Part shown: piece after piece, positions 34,146 to 42,424 of the stretch
Layout: every line of letters starts with the position of its first letter
Numbering within the stretch: the stretch's first letter is position 1
NCBI GenBank assembly: GCA_039984715.1
Contig: JBDWUA010000008.1
Coordinates: 248,001-312,000, forward strand
DNA: 64,000 nucleotides
Source: JABSSA01 sp039984715
Lineage (GTDB): Bacteria > Pseudomonadota > Alphaproteobacteria > Rhodobacterales > Rhodobacteraceae
Direction of reading: 5' to 3'
Made by a program: the position numbers and the translations under genes
The notes under the pieces: model-generated
Database searches by the model: none
What the model saw: only the letters and a program-made list of their open reading frames with translations
What the model was told of the DNA's origin: nothing

Positions 34146-35657
34146 ATGATGAATAGAAAACCCGTTGTTCTTTGTATTTTGGATGGGTGGGGGCTGTCGC
34201 CAAAAGTGGAAGGCAATGCCGTTGCTCAGGCTGATACGCCAACGTTTGATCGGATCATGTCGACCTGCCCGAACGCAACACTGACCACGTTTGGTCCAGA
34301 TGTTGGATTGCCAAAAGGACAGATGGGAAATTCCGAAGTCGGGCACACAAATATCGGTGCTGGACGCGTTGTTGCCATGGATCTGGGGCAGATAGACTTG
34401 GCGATCGAGAATGGCAGCTTTTTCACGAACGCCGCACTGACCGAATGGATCGACGGCATGAAAGCCACGGGCGGGGCAGCTCATATTATGGGGCTCGTTT
34501 CGGACGGCGGCGTTCACGGGTCTTTGGAACACATGAATGCCGCAATAAAAGCATGCCGAGATGCTGGATTAACGGTTTGGATTCACGCGCTGACAGATGG
34601 ACGAGATGTTGCCCCGACGTCAGGCGCCGCATTCATCGAGTCCTTGGAAGCGGGCCTTCCGGATGGCGCGAAGATCGCAACGCTTACAGGTCGCTATTAT
34701 GCGATGGATCGCGACACCCGATGGGAACGTGTTCAAACCGCAAGTGCCGCGATTTTGCACGCCGAAGGCTTGCGCGCTTCAACTGCAAGCGCGGCAATGA
34801 CTGCTTCGTATGCGGCGGACATCAATGATGAATTCGTGCAAGCACATGTCCTTGAGGGATATGCGGGCGCAGCAGATGGCGACGGCTTTTTCTGTCTGAA
34901 TTTTCGGGCAGACCGTGCCCGCCAAATCATGGCGGCCTTGGCTGATCCAGCATTTGACGCCTATGACACAGGCAAACGGCCAGTGTGGTCCGGGGTTTTG
35001 GGCATGGCCGAGTATTCAGACGCGCACAACACGTATATGACGACCGCATATCCCAAACAAAAAATCGTCAACACGCTCGGCGCATGGGTTGCACAGCATG
35101 GTCTGAAACAATTTCGCCTTGCTGAAACCGAGAAATACCCACACGTCACCTTCTTTTTAAATGGCGGGAAGGAAGCCCCTGAAACCGGCGAAGATCGGTT
35201 CATGCCGAAATCACCAAGGGTTGCGACTTATGATCTACAACCCGAAATGTCTGCATCCGAAGTCAGCGACAAATTTGTCGAAGTGATCAACGCGGATTAC
35301 GATTTGATTGTCGTAAACTTCGCAAACCCTGACATGGTCGGACACACGGGCGATGTGGAAGCTGCCAAAATGGCATGTGAGGCGGTGGATACCGGGTTGG
35401 GACGGGCTATCGACGCTTTGGAAAAGGTTGGGGGCGCAATGGTTCTATGCGCAGACCACGGGAATTGTGAAATGATGATCGATCCTGAAACGGGCGGTGC
35501 GCATACGGCGCATACTCTTAACCCCGTACCCGTTGCAGTCGTCGGGGCCACTGGAACATTGCGGGATGGACGTCTGGCAGATTTGGCGCCCACACTGCTT
35601 GCTTTGCTTGGTCTGCCTCAGCCCGTTGAAATGACAGGGGTATCTCTGCTTTCATGA
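34146..35657 (+). CDS. gpmI: 2,3-bisphosphoglycerate-independent phosphoglycerate mutase
   Basis: Mn-dependent glycolytic enzyme that interconverts 3- and 2-phosphoglycerate. 503 residues. ILDGWG carries the first metal-binding Asp, KGQMGNSEVGHTNIGAGR the phosphoserine (Ser63 with this start), ALTDGRDVAPTSG, NFRADRARQI, and CADHGNCE with HTAHTLNPVP the C-terminal metal ligands. Two ATG codons (34146 and 34149) are possible. It is followed by the EnvC-like gene with an ATGA overlap, a conserved order in related alphaproteobacteria. Confidence 0.95.
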   Translation: MMNRKPVVLCILDGWGLSPKVEGNAVAQADTPTFDRIMSTCPNATLTTFGPDVGLPKGQMGNSEVGHTNIGAGRVVAMDLGQIDLAIENGSFFTNAALTEWIDGMKATGGAAHIMGLVSDGGVHGSLEHMNAAIKACRDAGLTVWIHALTDGRDVAPTSGAAFIESLEAGLPDGAKIATLTGRYYAMDRDTRWERVQTASAAILHAEGLRASTASAAMTASYAADINDEFVQAHVLEGYAGAADGDGFFCLNFRADRARQIMAALADPAFDAYDTGKRPVWSGVLGMAEYSDAHNTYMTTAYPKQKIVNTLGAWVAQHGLKQFRLAETEKYPHVTFFLNGGKEAPETGEDRFMPKSPRVATYDLQPEMSASEVSDKFVEVINADYDLIVVNFANPDMVGHTGDVEAAKMACEAVDTGLGRAIDALEKVGGAMVLCADHGNCEMMIDPETGGAHTAHTLNPVPVAVVGATGTLRDGRLADLAPTLLALLGLPQPVEMTGVSLLS

Positions 35658-36784
35658 GGTGGCTTTGGTTTAGTCTTTGGTTTTTGGCCAGTCCGATATC
35701 GGCGCAAAGCGATCCTGCACAACAGGCACGGGAAGCACTGATCCAATTGGATGCCGCGGCCCAAAAGCTGCAAGACGCGGACAAAGCCCGTGACAGGGTT
35801 CGCGCATTGACGGAAACCGTCCAAGCATACGAAGCCGGCCTGACAGCGATCCGGGACAGTCTGCGCAGCGCATCCTTGCGCGAGTCGCAGTTACGCAATT
35901 CCTTGCAAGCGCGTGACAAAGAAATCGCGCAGTTGATGGGCATCTTGTTGGCCATTCAACCCGGAACGAATCCACGCACGTTTTTGCACCCAAACGGCCC
36001 TACAGGCACTGCACGTGCGGGCATGTTGTTGGCCGACCTAACGCCAGAATTGAACAGGCAAGCAGTGGACCTTCGTCTTGACCTTGAAAACGTCGCAAAT
36101 TTGGCTCTTCTTCAGCGCAATGCCCGCGCACAATTGCAACGGGGCTTAAGCGCTGTGACACAATCACGCGTCGCTCTGAACACAGCGATGGCAGAGCGCA
36201 CAGATTTACCGATGCGATTTTTTGAAGACGATGAACGCGCCGCAACACTTTTGGCTTCGTCCGAAACGCTTGATGCGTTTTCTTCGGGGCTTGCATCCGT
36301 GGCAAATGACGACATTGGTTGGACACCTCCTCCGCTTCAAGATCAGATTGGGATGTTGCCCCTGCCAGTCCGCGGTGTCACGTTACGCCGCGCAAACGAA
36401 GCAGATGCCGCAGGAATTACCCGCCCGGGCCTGTTGATGGCAACACGTTCCGGCGCATTGGTTGCAAGCCCGACGGCGGCAACGATCCGCTATATTGGCC
36501 CCCTTTTGGACTTTGGCACAGTGGTAATCTTGGAACCACGTGCAGACACTCTTTTCATATTCGCGGGCCTTGATCGCGCCTATGGAGAAGCGGGCCAAGT
36601 GATCACAGATGGGACCCCCGTGGGGCTAATGGGCGGGTTGAAGCCCGATCTAAGCCTAAATCCGCCTTCAATTGGTGGTGAAAGGGGTAGTACTGAACGC
36701 CGCGAAACGCTCTATATAGAAGTAAGACAAAACAATACGCCGCAGGACCCGGCTGAATGGTTCCGGATCGATGAGGATAAATAA
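35654..36784 (+). CDS. EnvC-like periplasmic coiled-coil protein with degenerate LytM domain
   Basis: 376 residues with a short signal peptide (MRWLWFSLWFLASPISA), a long coiled coil (about 22-200) and a C-terminal M23/LytM-like domain (about 255-370). The zinc ligands of active M23 peptidases (HxxxD and HxH) are absent: the place of the usual DHG-x-YAHL region reads VVILEPRADTLFIFAGL. Such inactive LytM proteins (EnvC, NlpD) activate cell-wall amidases at division. The gene is coupled to gpmI upstream and to ctpA 3 bp downstream. Confidence 0.85.
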   Translation: MRWLWFSLWFLASPISAQSDPAQQAREALIQLDAAAQKLQDADKARDRVRALTETVQAYEAGLTAIRDSLRSASLRESQLRNSLQARDKEIAQLMGILLAIQPGTNPRTFLHPNGPTGTARAGMLLADLTPELNRQAVDLRLDLENVANLALLQRNARAQLQRGLSAVTQSRVALNTAMAERTDLPMRFFEDDERAATLLASSETLDAFSSGLASVANDDIGWTPPPLQDQIGMLPLPVRGVTLRRANEADAAGITRPGLLMATRSGALVASPTAATIRYIGPLLDFGTVVILEPRADTLFIFAGLDRAYGEAGQVITDGTPVGLMGGLKPDLSLNPPSIGGERGSTERRETLYIEVRQNNTPQDPAEWFRIDEDK

Positions 36785-36787
36785 CAA

Positions 36788-38125
36788 ATGAAAAAATTCG
36801 TAATGGCCGCGCTTGGCGGTACTGTGGCAGGAATATTGGCCACCACGCAGGTGGCGGGTCCATTGCTGGCGCAGGGCAAAAGGCCAGAAAGTGTTTACGA
36901 GCAGCTGGATCTGTTTGGTGATATTTTCGAACGTATTCGCGGACAATACGTTGAAGAAGTCGATTCGAGCGAACTGATCGAAGCAGCCATTGACGGTATG
37001 CTCACTTCGCTTGATCCCCATTCAAGCTATTTGTCGCCTGAAGACGCGCAACAAATGCAAGTTCAGACACGCGGCGAATTTGGTGGCTTGGGCATCGAAG
37101 TCACGCAAGAAGAAGGCTTTGTCAAAGTTGTTTCACCGATGGATGGAACCCCTGCTGACGAGGCTGGCGTCGAAGCCGGTGATTTCATCACCCATGTGGA
37201 TGGCGAAAGCATGTTGGGTCTGACCCTTGATGAAGCGGTGGATCGCATGCGCGGTCCAGTTGGATCAGAGATCATCATCACGATTGCACGTGAAGGTGAA
37301 ACAGAGCCCTTTGACGTAACCATCATTCGCGACACAATCGAATTGCAGGCCGTCCGTGCACGCACCGAAGGCGAAGCCGTCGTTTTGCGGGTGACAACCT
37401 TCAACGACAAGACCACGCCGAACCTGATCGAAAAGCTGAAAGCCCAAGTGGAAGAACTGGATGGCATGGAAAATGTCACCGGTTTTGTTCTGGATTTGCG
37501 CAACAATCCGGGCGGCTTGCTGACTCAGGCGATCCGCGTTTCGGATGCGTTCCTGGAAAAAGGTGAAATTGTTTCGACCAGAGGCCGCAATCCACAAGAT
37601 GGCGACCGTTTCAATGCAACACCCGGCGACCTTGCTGAAGGAAAACCAATCGTTGTTCTGATCAACGGTGGTTCAGCATCTGCGTCTGAAATCGTTGCTG
37701 GGGCTCTTCAAGATCATCGTCGCGCCATTGTCGTGGGCACAAAAAGCTTTGGTAAGGGGTCCGTTCAGACGGTCATGCCACTGCGTGGAGACGGCGCAAT
37801 GCGTTTGACAACTGCGCGGTATTACACACCGTCTGGCCGTTCCATCCAAGCCTTGGGTGTCTCGCCTGACATCGTCGTGGAACAACCACGCAGCCGTCCG
37901 AACGAGGAAGAAGAAGAGGAAGCCCGTTCAAACGTGCGTCAAAGATCAGAAGCTGATTTGCGCGGCCGACTGAACAATGACTCGCTTAGCGAAGACGAAA
38001 TTCGCCAGATCGAAGAAGATCGTTTGAAAGCGGAAAAGACTGCTGAATTGCGCGAAGAGGATTATCAATTGGCTTACGCGATTGACATCCTTAAAGGCCT
38101 AACAGCCTTCACACCCGCACAATAA
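36788..38125 (+). CDS. ctpA: Carboxy-terminal processing protease CtpA (S41 family)
   Basis: 445 residues exported to the periplasm by an N-terminal signal/anchor (about 1-29). An N-terminal helical segment precedes a PDZ domain (about 80-170, GGLGIEVTQEEGFVKV). The S41 catalytic core has Ser in NGGSASASE (about 296-300) and Lys in GTKSFGKGSVQT (about 319-323). A charged Glu/Arg-rich linker follows near the C-terminus. It works in envelope protein turnover, and pairing with an EnvC-like activator is known to be functionally meaningful for tail-specific proteases. Confidence 0.95.
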   Translation: MKKFVMAALGGTVAGILATTQVAGPLLAQGKRPESVYEQLDLFGDIFERIRGQYVEEVDSSELIEAAIDGMLTSLDPHSSYLSPEDAQQMQVQTRGEFGGLGIEVTQEEGFVKVVSPMDGTPADEAGVEAGDFITHVDGESMLGLTLDEAVDRMRGPVGSEIIITIAREGETEPFDVTIIRDTIELQAVRARTEGEAVVLRVTTFNDKTTPNLIEKLKAQVEELDGMENVTGFVLDLRNNPGGLLTQAIRVSDAFLEKGEIVSTRGRNPQDGDRFNATPGDLAEGKPIVVLINGGSASASEIVAGALQDHRRAIVVGTKSFGKGSVQTVMPLRGDGAMRLTTARYYTPSGRSIQALGVSPDIVVEQPRSRPNEEEEEEARSNVRQRSEADLRGRLNNDSLSEDEIRQIEEDRLKAEKTAELREEDYQLAYAIDILKGLTAFTPAQ

Positions 38126-38130
38126 GCGGA

Positions 38131-38571
38131 TCATCTAACGGCATCCGCCTTAGCCAAGGCGGGTGCTGGCACCCCTCGACCCGAGATCATACCGTAATGG
38201 GTGCAAAACCTGAGTATGCTCCAATATCCTGCATTCGCACTCTTTCGGCCTGTCAAAAGCAACTTACCATCAAGTTCTTTTAGGTGTTCGCCTATCACTT
38301 TGGGCATCAGCTGGGCGATAGACTGGCGCGTGTTATCCAACCGCAGCAAAAATAGGTTGCCCCGCAACCATGGCAGTGTGGGAATTGACAAAAGCCGACG
38401 AAAGACTTCATTCGTCTCGTTGGTTTGTGCTGCGACAAGCAAGTTGGGTCCGACCTTACGACCTGCAACATGATATCCAATGACAGGCCCGCCCCCGTTG
38501 ATCGTTATGGTCCGATAGGGCGCGTTGATCGGCGTTTCTTTAGAAAAATGAGCAAGACATGCAGTATTCAT
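38131..38571 (-). CDS. Conserved-looking hypothetical protein
   Basis: About 146 residues from the ATG at 38571 (a TTG six bases upstream is also possible). The family is not recognised. The sequence is mixed alpha/beta-like with GGGPVIGYHVAGRKVGPNLLVAA near the N-terminus and IPTLPWLRGNLFLLRLD in the middle; a faint resemblance to peptidase or deacylase N-termini is not enough for a call. It converges on ctpA with 5 bp between stops. Coding potential is judged from length and composition only. Confidence 0.55.
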   Translation of the reverse strand: MNTACLAHFSKETPINAPYRTITINGGGPVIGYHVAGRKVGPNLLVAAQTNETNEVFRRLLSIPTLPWLRGNLFLLRLDNTRQSIAQLMPKVIGEHLKELDGKLLLTGRKSANAGYWSILRFCTHYGMISGRGVPAPALAKADAVR

Positions 38572-38638
38572 GCCCAAAGCCTAGCGTGGCTATCTCGTTG
38601 CTGTGGATGGGAAAAACCAAGAAATGTCCCCCTTTATG

Positions 38639-39013
38639 TCAACTGCTCTCGACACAATGGCGGCGAAAAGCGCGTTTGAGCATATCCAATTCCGCACGCA
38701 GCAGGTCGACTTCGGCGCGCAGATCTTCACCTAAAGCTTCGCCTGCCATCAGGCTAAAATGCCCCAACACTTCTCCGTCTAAAGAGTCACTAATGACAAA
38801 GGTTTGCAGCCCCTCAGCAATGGCTGATGCTGGGATAGGAATACGCAATTCCCATTGACGGTTTTCTTCATCTGTTTCTCGAAGTTCGACATCTGGAACT
38901 TCTTCGCCCTGATGCGTGGCCGATATCTGTGGCACGCCATGTCCGGATTGATCGATCACGCCAATCCAAACAGCTTCGCGCATAGTGGTTGGCGTCAATG
39001 TCAAAGTGCTCAT
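38639..39013 (-). CDS. Small conserved hypothetical protein
   Basis: About 124 residues starting MSTLTLTPTTMREAVW. The first two thirds look like a beta-rich domain (VWIGVIDQSGHGVPQI, WELRIPIPASAI, TFVISDSLDGEVLG). The C-terminal 35 residues form a probable helix or coiled coil (EDLRAEVDLLRAELDML). No family is named with confidence. It follows the DUF6478-like gene by 16 bp on the minus strand and is probably co-transcribed with it. Confidence 0.65.
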   Translation of the reverse strand: MSTLTLTPTTMREAVWIGVIDQSGHGVPQISATHQGEEVPDVELRETDEENRQWELRIPIPASAIAEGLQTFVISDSLDGEVLGHFSLMAGEALGEDLRAEVDLLRAELDMLKRAFRRHCVESS

Positions 39014-39029
39014 GATCGGTTTCTCACAG

Positions 39030-39803
39030 TTAAAGCGCGGCACGCGGGCGGCGTGAAAATGTCAAATCACGCACGACTACACGGTTCATACTTGGATTTT
39101 CAAAGATCAGATCAATCCATGCGCGATCAACACGTTTTTCTTTTAGCTTAGAATACGCCAGATCAAATTCAACAAAAACGTCGGCTTCATGCAAAGGCAA
39201 TTCACGCACCAACTGTTCTGTGTTTGGGCCATGTTTGACGTTCAATCGCGCGAAAATCTCTAACGGCTCTTCCATTTCGACAATGCAATCCATCCGAATA
39301 AGATGGGATTTGCGCAGATCATCCGTCGCTTGACCGGGTAAATCCACGACGACTGACAAGAACGATCCGTCGAAACTGAACACATCCATCGACAGGCCAA
39401 ACGGCGCGAGATCTTTTTCTTTTAAGTTTCTGATCTGACGAAGTGTCAGTTCCGAATTCGCACAATCGTGGAACACTGAAATTTCATTTCCAAGTTCGGC
39501 CCGAGTGGAAACCGAACTTAACCCCGGTTTGGCCAAAGGTCCGCGCCACAGTTCAGGACGCCACGCCCAATCAGTGTCATGGGGCCGCGGAAAGGAATTT
39601 GGCGCAAACCCAGACAAGGCAAGCCGTTCTTCTGCTCGGTAAAGTACACGGTCCAAATGACTGCGTAATCCGCGCGCCGCATTTCGCAATCGGCGTAGTT
39701 CAGACAGAGGCATTTGTTTGCTTCGACGTGCCGCTCGCGACCATCGCCGCATTGAACGGCGATGTAGAAGTTTGTCCAGAAATCCAAGTCCTTTGTCGAA
39801 CAT
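39030..39803 (-). CDS. DUF6478-like protein
   Basis: About 257 residues. A basic N-terminal helix (RRSMRRWSRAARRSKQ) is followed by RLRNAARGLRSHLDRVLYRAEERLAL, a signature TDWAWRPELWRGP and a beta-rich C-terminal half. This arrangement matches, from memory, DUF6478 proteins found almost only in Rhodobacterales; the function is unknown. The start at 39803 (MFDKGL) is preferred over the ATG 12 bases upstream. It forms a small minus-strand group with the next gene. Confidence 0.65.
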   Translation of the reverse strand: MFDKGLGFLDKLLHRRSMRRWSRAARRSKQMPLSELRRLRNAARGLRSHLDRVLYRAEERLALSGFAPNSFPRPHDTDWAWRPELWRGPLAKPGLSSVSTRAELGNEISVFHDCANSELTLRQIRNLKEKDLAPFGLSMDVFSFDGSFLSVVVDLPGQATDDLRKSHLIRMDCIVEMEEPLEIFARLNVKHGPNTEQLVRELPLHEADVFVEFDLAYSKLKEKRVDRAWIDLIFENPSMNRVVVRDLTFSRRPRAAL

Positions 39804-39877
39804 TGCCTCTTCCATGATGATGTCCAGCGAAGCCCGACACCTTTGTTTGCCCTGTCAGATCATCTAACGAAATGGTT

Positions 39878-40543
39878 TCACTGAAATAAACCAGCAAATA
39901 GACCACCGTTGTGATTATTTCTGGCAGGCTGGCTTTCGGATGTCGGTTTTGGTGGGCCCGTATAGGTCACGGCCTGTGCAACAGACTGGGATTGCGTGCG
40001 ATCAAAGGCCTGCGCCAGAATGGCCGGTCCTTTGTCACCCAAGTCTAGCGCATCTGCATGCGTATAAATGGCCAAACCCAAGACATATGGCCCGACTAAA
40101 CCGGCCCCACGCCAGTATCTGTCTGACAATCCACCAACTGGCGGGCGACCCGACACAGAAATCAATCGAAGATCTCCGACATCGCTTTGATCGATGACCT
40201 GCTCGTCCTTCGCGGCAAGGCCCGCGTGATCCGGTAGGCTTTGTGTTTCAGCTGCAACAAGGCTGGCGGTGATGACAGCAAGCGGCGCATCTTCCTCCAG
40301 GTTTTGTCCACCCAAGGCATCACAACGCGCCATCAACGCAAAATGATCTTTTACACTGCCGGGATCGATACAAAATCCATCCGGAGCGGCCAGTTGGATT
40401 TTTCCTTTTCCAAACACGATTTGCTTGGGCGGCGGGGTGCTCTGCGACCCCGACGCCTTAACCGCAAATACATTTTGCACATCACTACATCCCGCAAGGA
40501 AAACCCCTGCGATCAGGGCCGTTTTACAGGTCCATATACTCAT
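39878..40543 (-). CDS. Predicted lipoprotein downstream of ilvD
   Basis: 221 residues with a lipoprotein signal peptide ending LAGC (lipidated Cys19). The mature part contains FGKGKIQLAAPDGFCID and further cysteine at MARCDALGG, which may form a disulfide. No enzymatic motif is seen. It overlaps the ilvD stop by 20 bp and is probably translated from the same mRNA. An outer-membrane location is inferred because the residue after the Cys is Ser rather than Asp. Confidence 0.75.
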   Translation of the reverse strand: MSIWTCKTALIAGVFLAGCSDVQNVFAVKASGSQSTPPPKQIVFGKGKIQLAAPDGFCIDPGSVKDHFALMARCDALGGQNLEEDAPLAVITASLVAAETQSLPDHAGLAAKDEQVIDQSDVGDLRLISVSGRPPVGGLSDRYWRGAGLVGPYVLGLAIYTHADALDLGDKGPAILAQAFDRTQSQSVAQAVTYTGPPKPTSESQPARNNHNGGLFAGLFQ

Positions 40544-42257
40544 GTTTTTCTGCGGCTCCCCCCGGATGCGTTACAGCGCCTTTGTAGATTTCACCCACAA
40601 GCTGGGAATACTTCCAAAGCGCTCCACTTGCATAGATCGTTTCGCGTGGACCCGCCCATGCAGCTTTACGATCAGCCATTTCGTCATCTGTAATGTTAAC
40701 TGAAATGGTGCCTTCAATCGCATTCAGCGTGATGACATCACCGTCTTTCAGTAATGCAATCGGCCCTCCGTGATAGGCTTCTGGGCCAACATGTCCCACA
40801 CAAAAACCGCGTGTCGCGCCAGAGAACCGACCATCCGTAATCAGAGCGACTTTCTTGCCCATCCCTTGCCCAGACAGCGCAGCCGTAGTCGCCAACATTT
40901 CACGCATTCCCGGGCCACCTGCTGGACCTTCGTTGCGAATAACAAAGACATCGCCTTCTTCATATGCGCGCGTCTGGACCGCATCAAATGCGTCTTGTTC
41001 ACATTCGAACACACGCGCCGGACCCGTAAATATCTGATGCTGCGGTTCCATACCGGCGATTTTTACAATCGCGCCTTCTGGTGCAAGATTGCCTTTCAAC
41101 CCGACAACACCACCCGTTTTCGAAATTGGGGTTTCAATCGGATAGATAACACGTCCATCAGCTTCTAGATCGATTTTGTCGATTTCCTCGCCAATTGTGT
41201 TGCCAGTAACTGTTATGCAATCCTCGTGAATAAGCCCCGCTTTGCGCAACTCTTTCATCACGACATAAATGCCGCCTGCTTCGTACAAATCTTTGGCGAC
41301 ATACTGTCCGCCGGGCTTTAGGTCGACAAAGTACGGTGTATCGCGGAAGATTTCGCACACATCTTCCAGATAAAATTCAATACCCGCTTCGTGTGCCATG
41401 GCTGGCAAATGCAGACCTGCATTTGTTGATCCCCCCGTACAGGCCACAACACGTGCAGCGTTCTCAAGCGACTTCAACGTCACGATATCGCGCGCACGGA
41501 TGTTCTTTTCGATCAAGTTCATTACGGCAGAACCAGATGCTTCGGCGTAAGAATCCCGGCTTTCGTACGGTGCCGGTGCACCTGCCGAATTGGGCAACGC
41601 CAATCCGATCGCTTCGGACACACAGGCCATGGTGTTTGCTGTAAATTGACCACCACACGCACCAGCAGACGGGCAAGCAACCCGTTCAAGCTTTTCGAGC
41701 TCACAATTCGACATGTTGCCAGCTTGGTGCTGACCAACGGCCTCAAACACGTCCTGAACTGTAACGTCTTTGCCGTCCAAACGACCCGGAAGAATTGAAC
41801 CGCCGTACAAAAATACAGATGGCACGTTCAAACGGATCATCGCCATCATCATACCCGGCAAGGATTTGTCACACCCGGCCAAGCCCACAATGGCGTCGTA
41901 GCAATGGCCACGCATGGTCAATTCGACCGTATCGGCAATCGCCTCACGCGATGCGAGAGATGAGCGCATACCTTCATGCCCCATCGCGATGCCATCGGTT
42001 ACCGTAATCGTCGTGAATTCACGTGGTGTGCCATAAGCCGATTTCACGCCCATCTTCACCGACTGAGCCTGACGGTTTAGCGCAATGTTACACGGTGCCG
42101 CCTCGTTCCAACAGGTCGCAACACCAACAAGCGGTTGGTGGATCTCTTCTTCCGACATCCCCATTGCATAGTAATACGACCGATGAGGTGCGCGGGATGG
42201 ACCTTCGGTAACATGACGGCTCGGTAGTTTGGATTTATCGAACTCACGCTTTAGCAT
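40524..42257 (-). CDS. ilvD: Dihydroxy-acid dehydratase
   Basis: Fe-S enzyme of branched-chain amino acid and pantothenate synthesis that dehydrates 2,3-dihydroxy-isovalerate. 577 residues. Cluster cysteines are visible in ATCWNEAAPC (Cys49), AGCDKSLPG (Cys129) and AGACGGQFTANTMA (Cys201), which indicates the [2Fe-2S] type. The ATG at 42257 is chosen because GGGAG lies 6 bp upstream and MLKREFDKSKLPSR fits; the frame extends 34 codons further without support. It is divergent from the pseudo-ABC gene across a 167-bp promoter region. Confidence 0.95.
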   Translation of the reverse strand: MLKREFDKSKLPSRHVTEGPSRAPHRSYYYAMGMSEEEIHQPLVGVATCWNEAAPCNIALNRQAQSVKMGVKSAYGTPREFTTITVTDGIAMGHEGMRSSLASREAIADTVELTMRGHCYDAIVGLAGCDKSLPGMMMAMIRLNVPSVFLYGGSILPGRLDGKDVTVQDVFEAVGQHQAGNMSNCELEKLERVACPSAGACGGQFTANTMACVSEAIGLALPNSAGAPAPYESRDSYAEASGSAVMNLIEKNIRARDIVTLKSLENAARVVACTGGSTNAGLHLPAMAHEAGIEFYLEDVCEIFRDTPYFVDLKPGGQYVAKDLYEAGGIYVVMKELRKAGLIHEDCITVTGNTIGEEIDKIDLEADGRVIYPIETPISKTGGVVGLKGNLAPEGAIVKIAGMEPQHQIFTGPARVFECEQDAFDAVQTRAYEEGDVFVIRNEGPAGGPGMREMLATTAALSGQGMGKKVALITDGRFSGATRGFCVGHVGPEAYHGGPIALLKDGDVITLNAIEGTISVNITDDEMADRKAAWAGPRETIYASGALWKYSQLVGEIYKGAVTHPGGAAEKHEYMDL

Positions 42258-42424
42258 GTGCATCTCCCTAGATAACTTAACCCCCGAATAGCCAAGGCAG
42301 CGCGCCCCTGCAAGCAGAGCCGTTGTCATGCGAGGTTGTAATAAAGTCTTGGGACACATAACTTGCTCTGACTTAGCAAGCCGTCGGACTTAATCCGGCC
42401 AGCAAAAACGATCCAGCAGGCATT

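Noticed and set aside
38147..38165. Hairpin CCGCCTT/AAGGCGG between ctpA and the hypothetical gene as a terminator
   Set aside because: There is no T-tract on either strand and it lies inside the 3' end of the minus-strand gene.
40241..41168. Plus-strand open frames opposite ilvD and the lipoprotein gene
   Set aside because: They are shadows of well-supported genes on the other strand.
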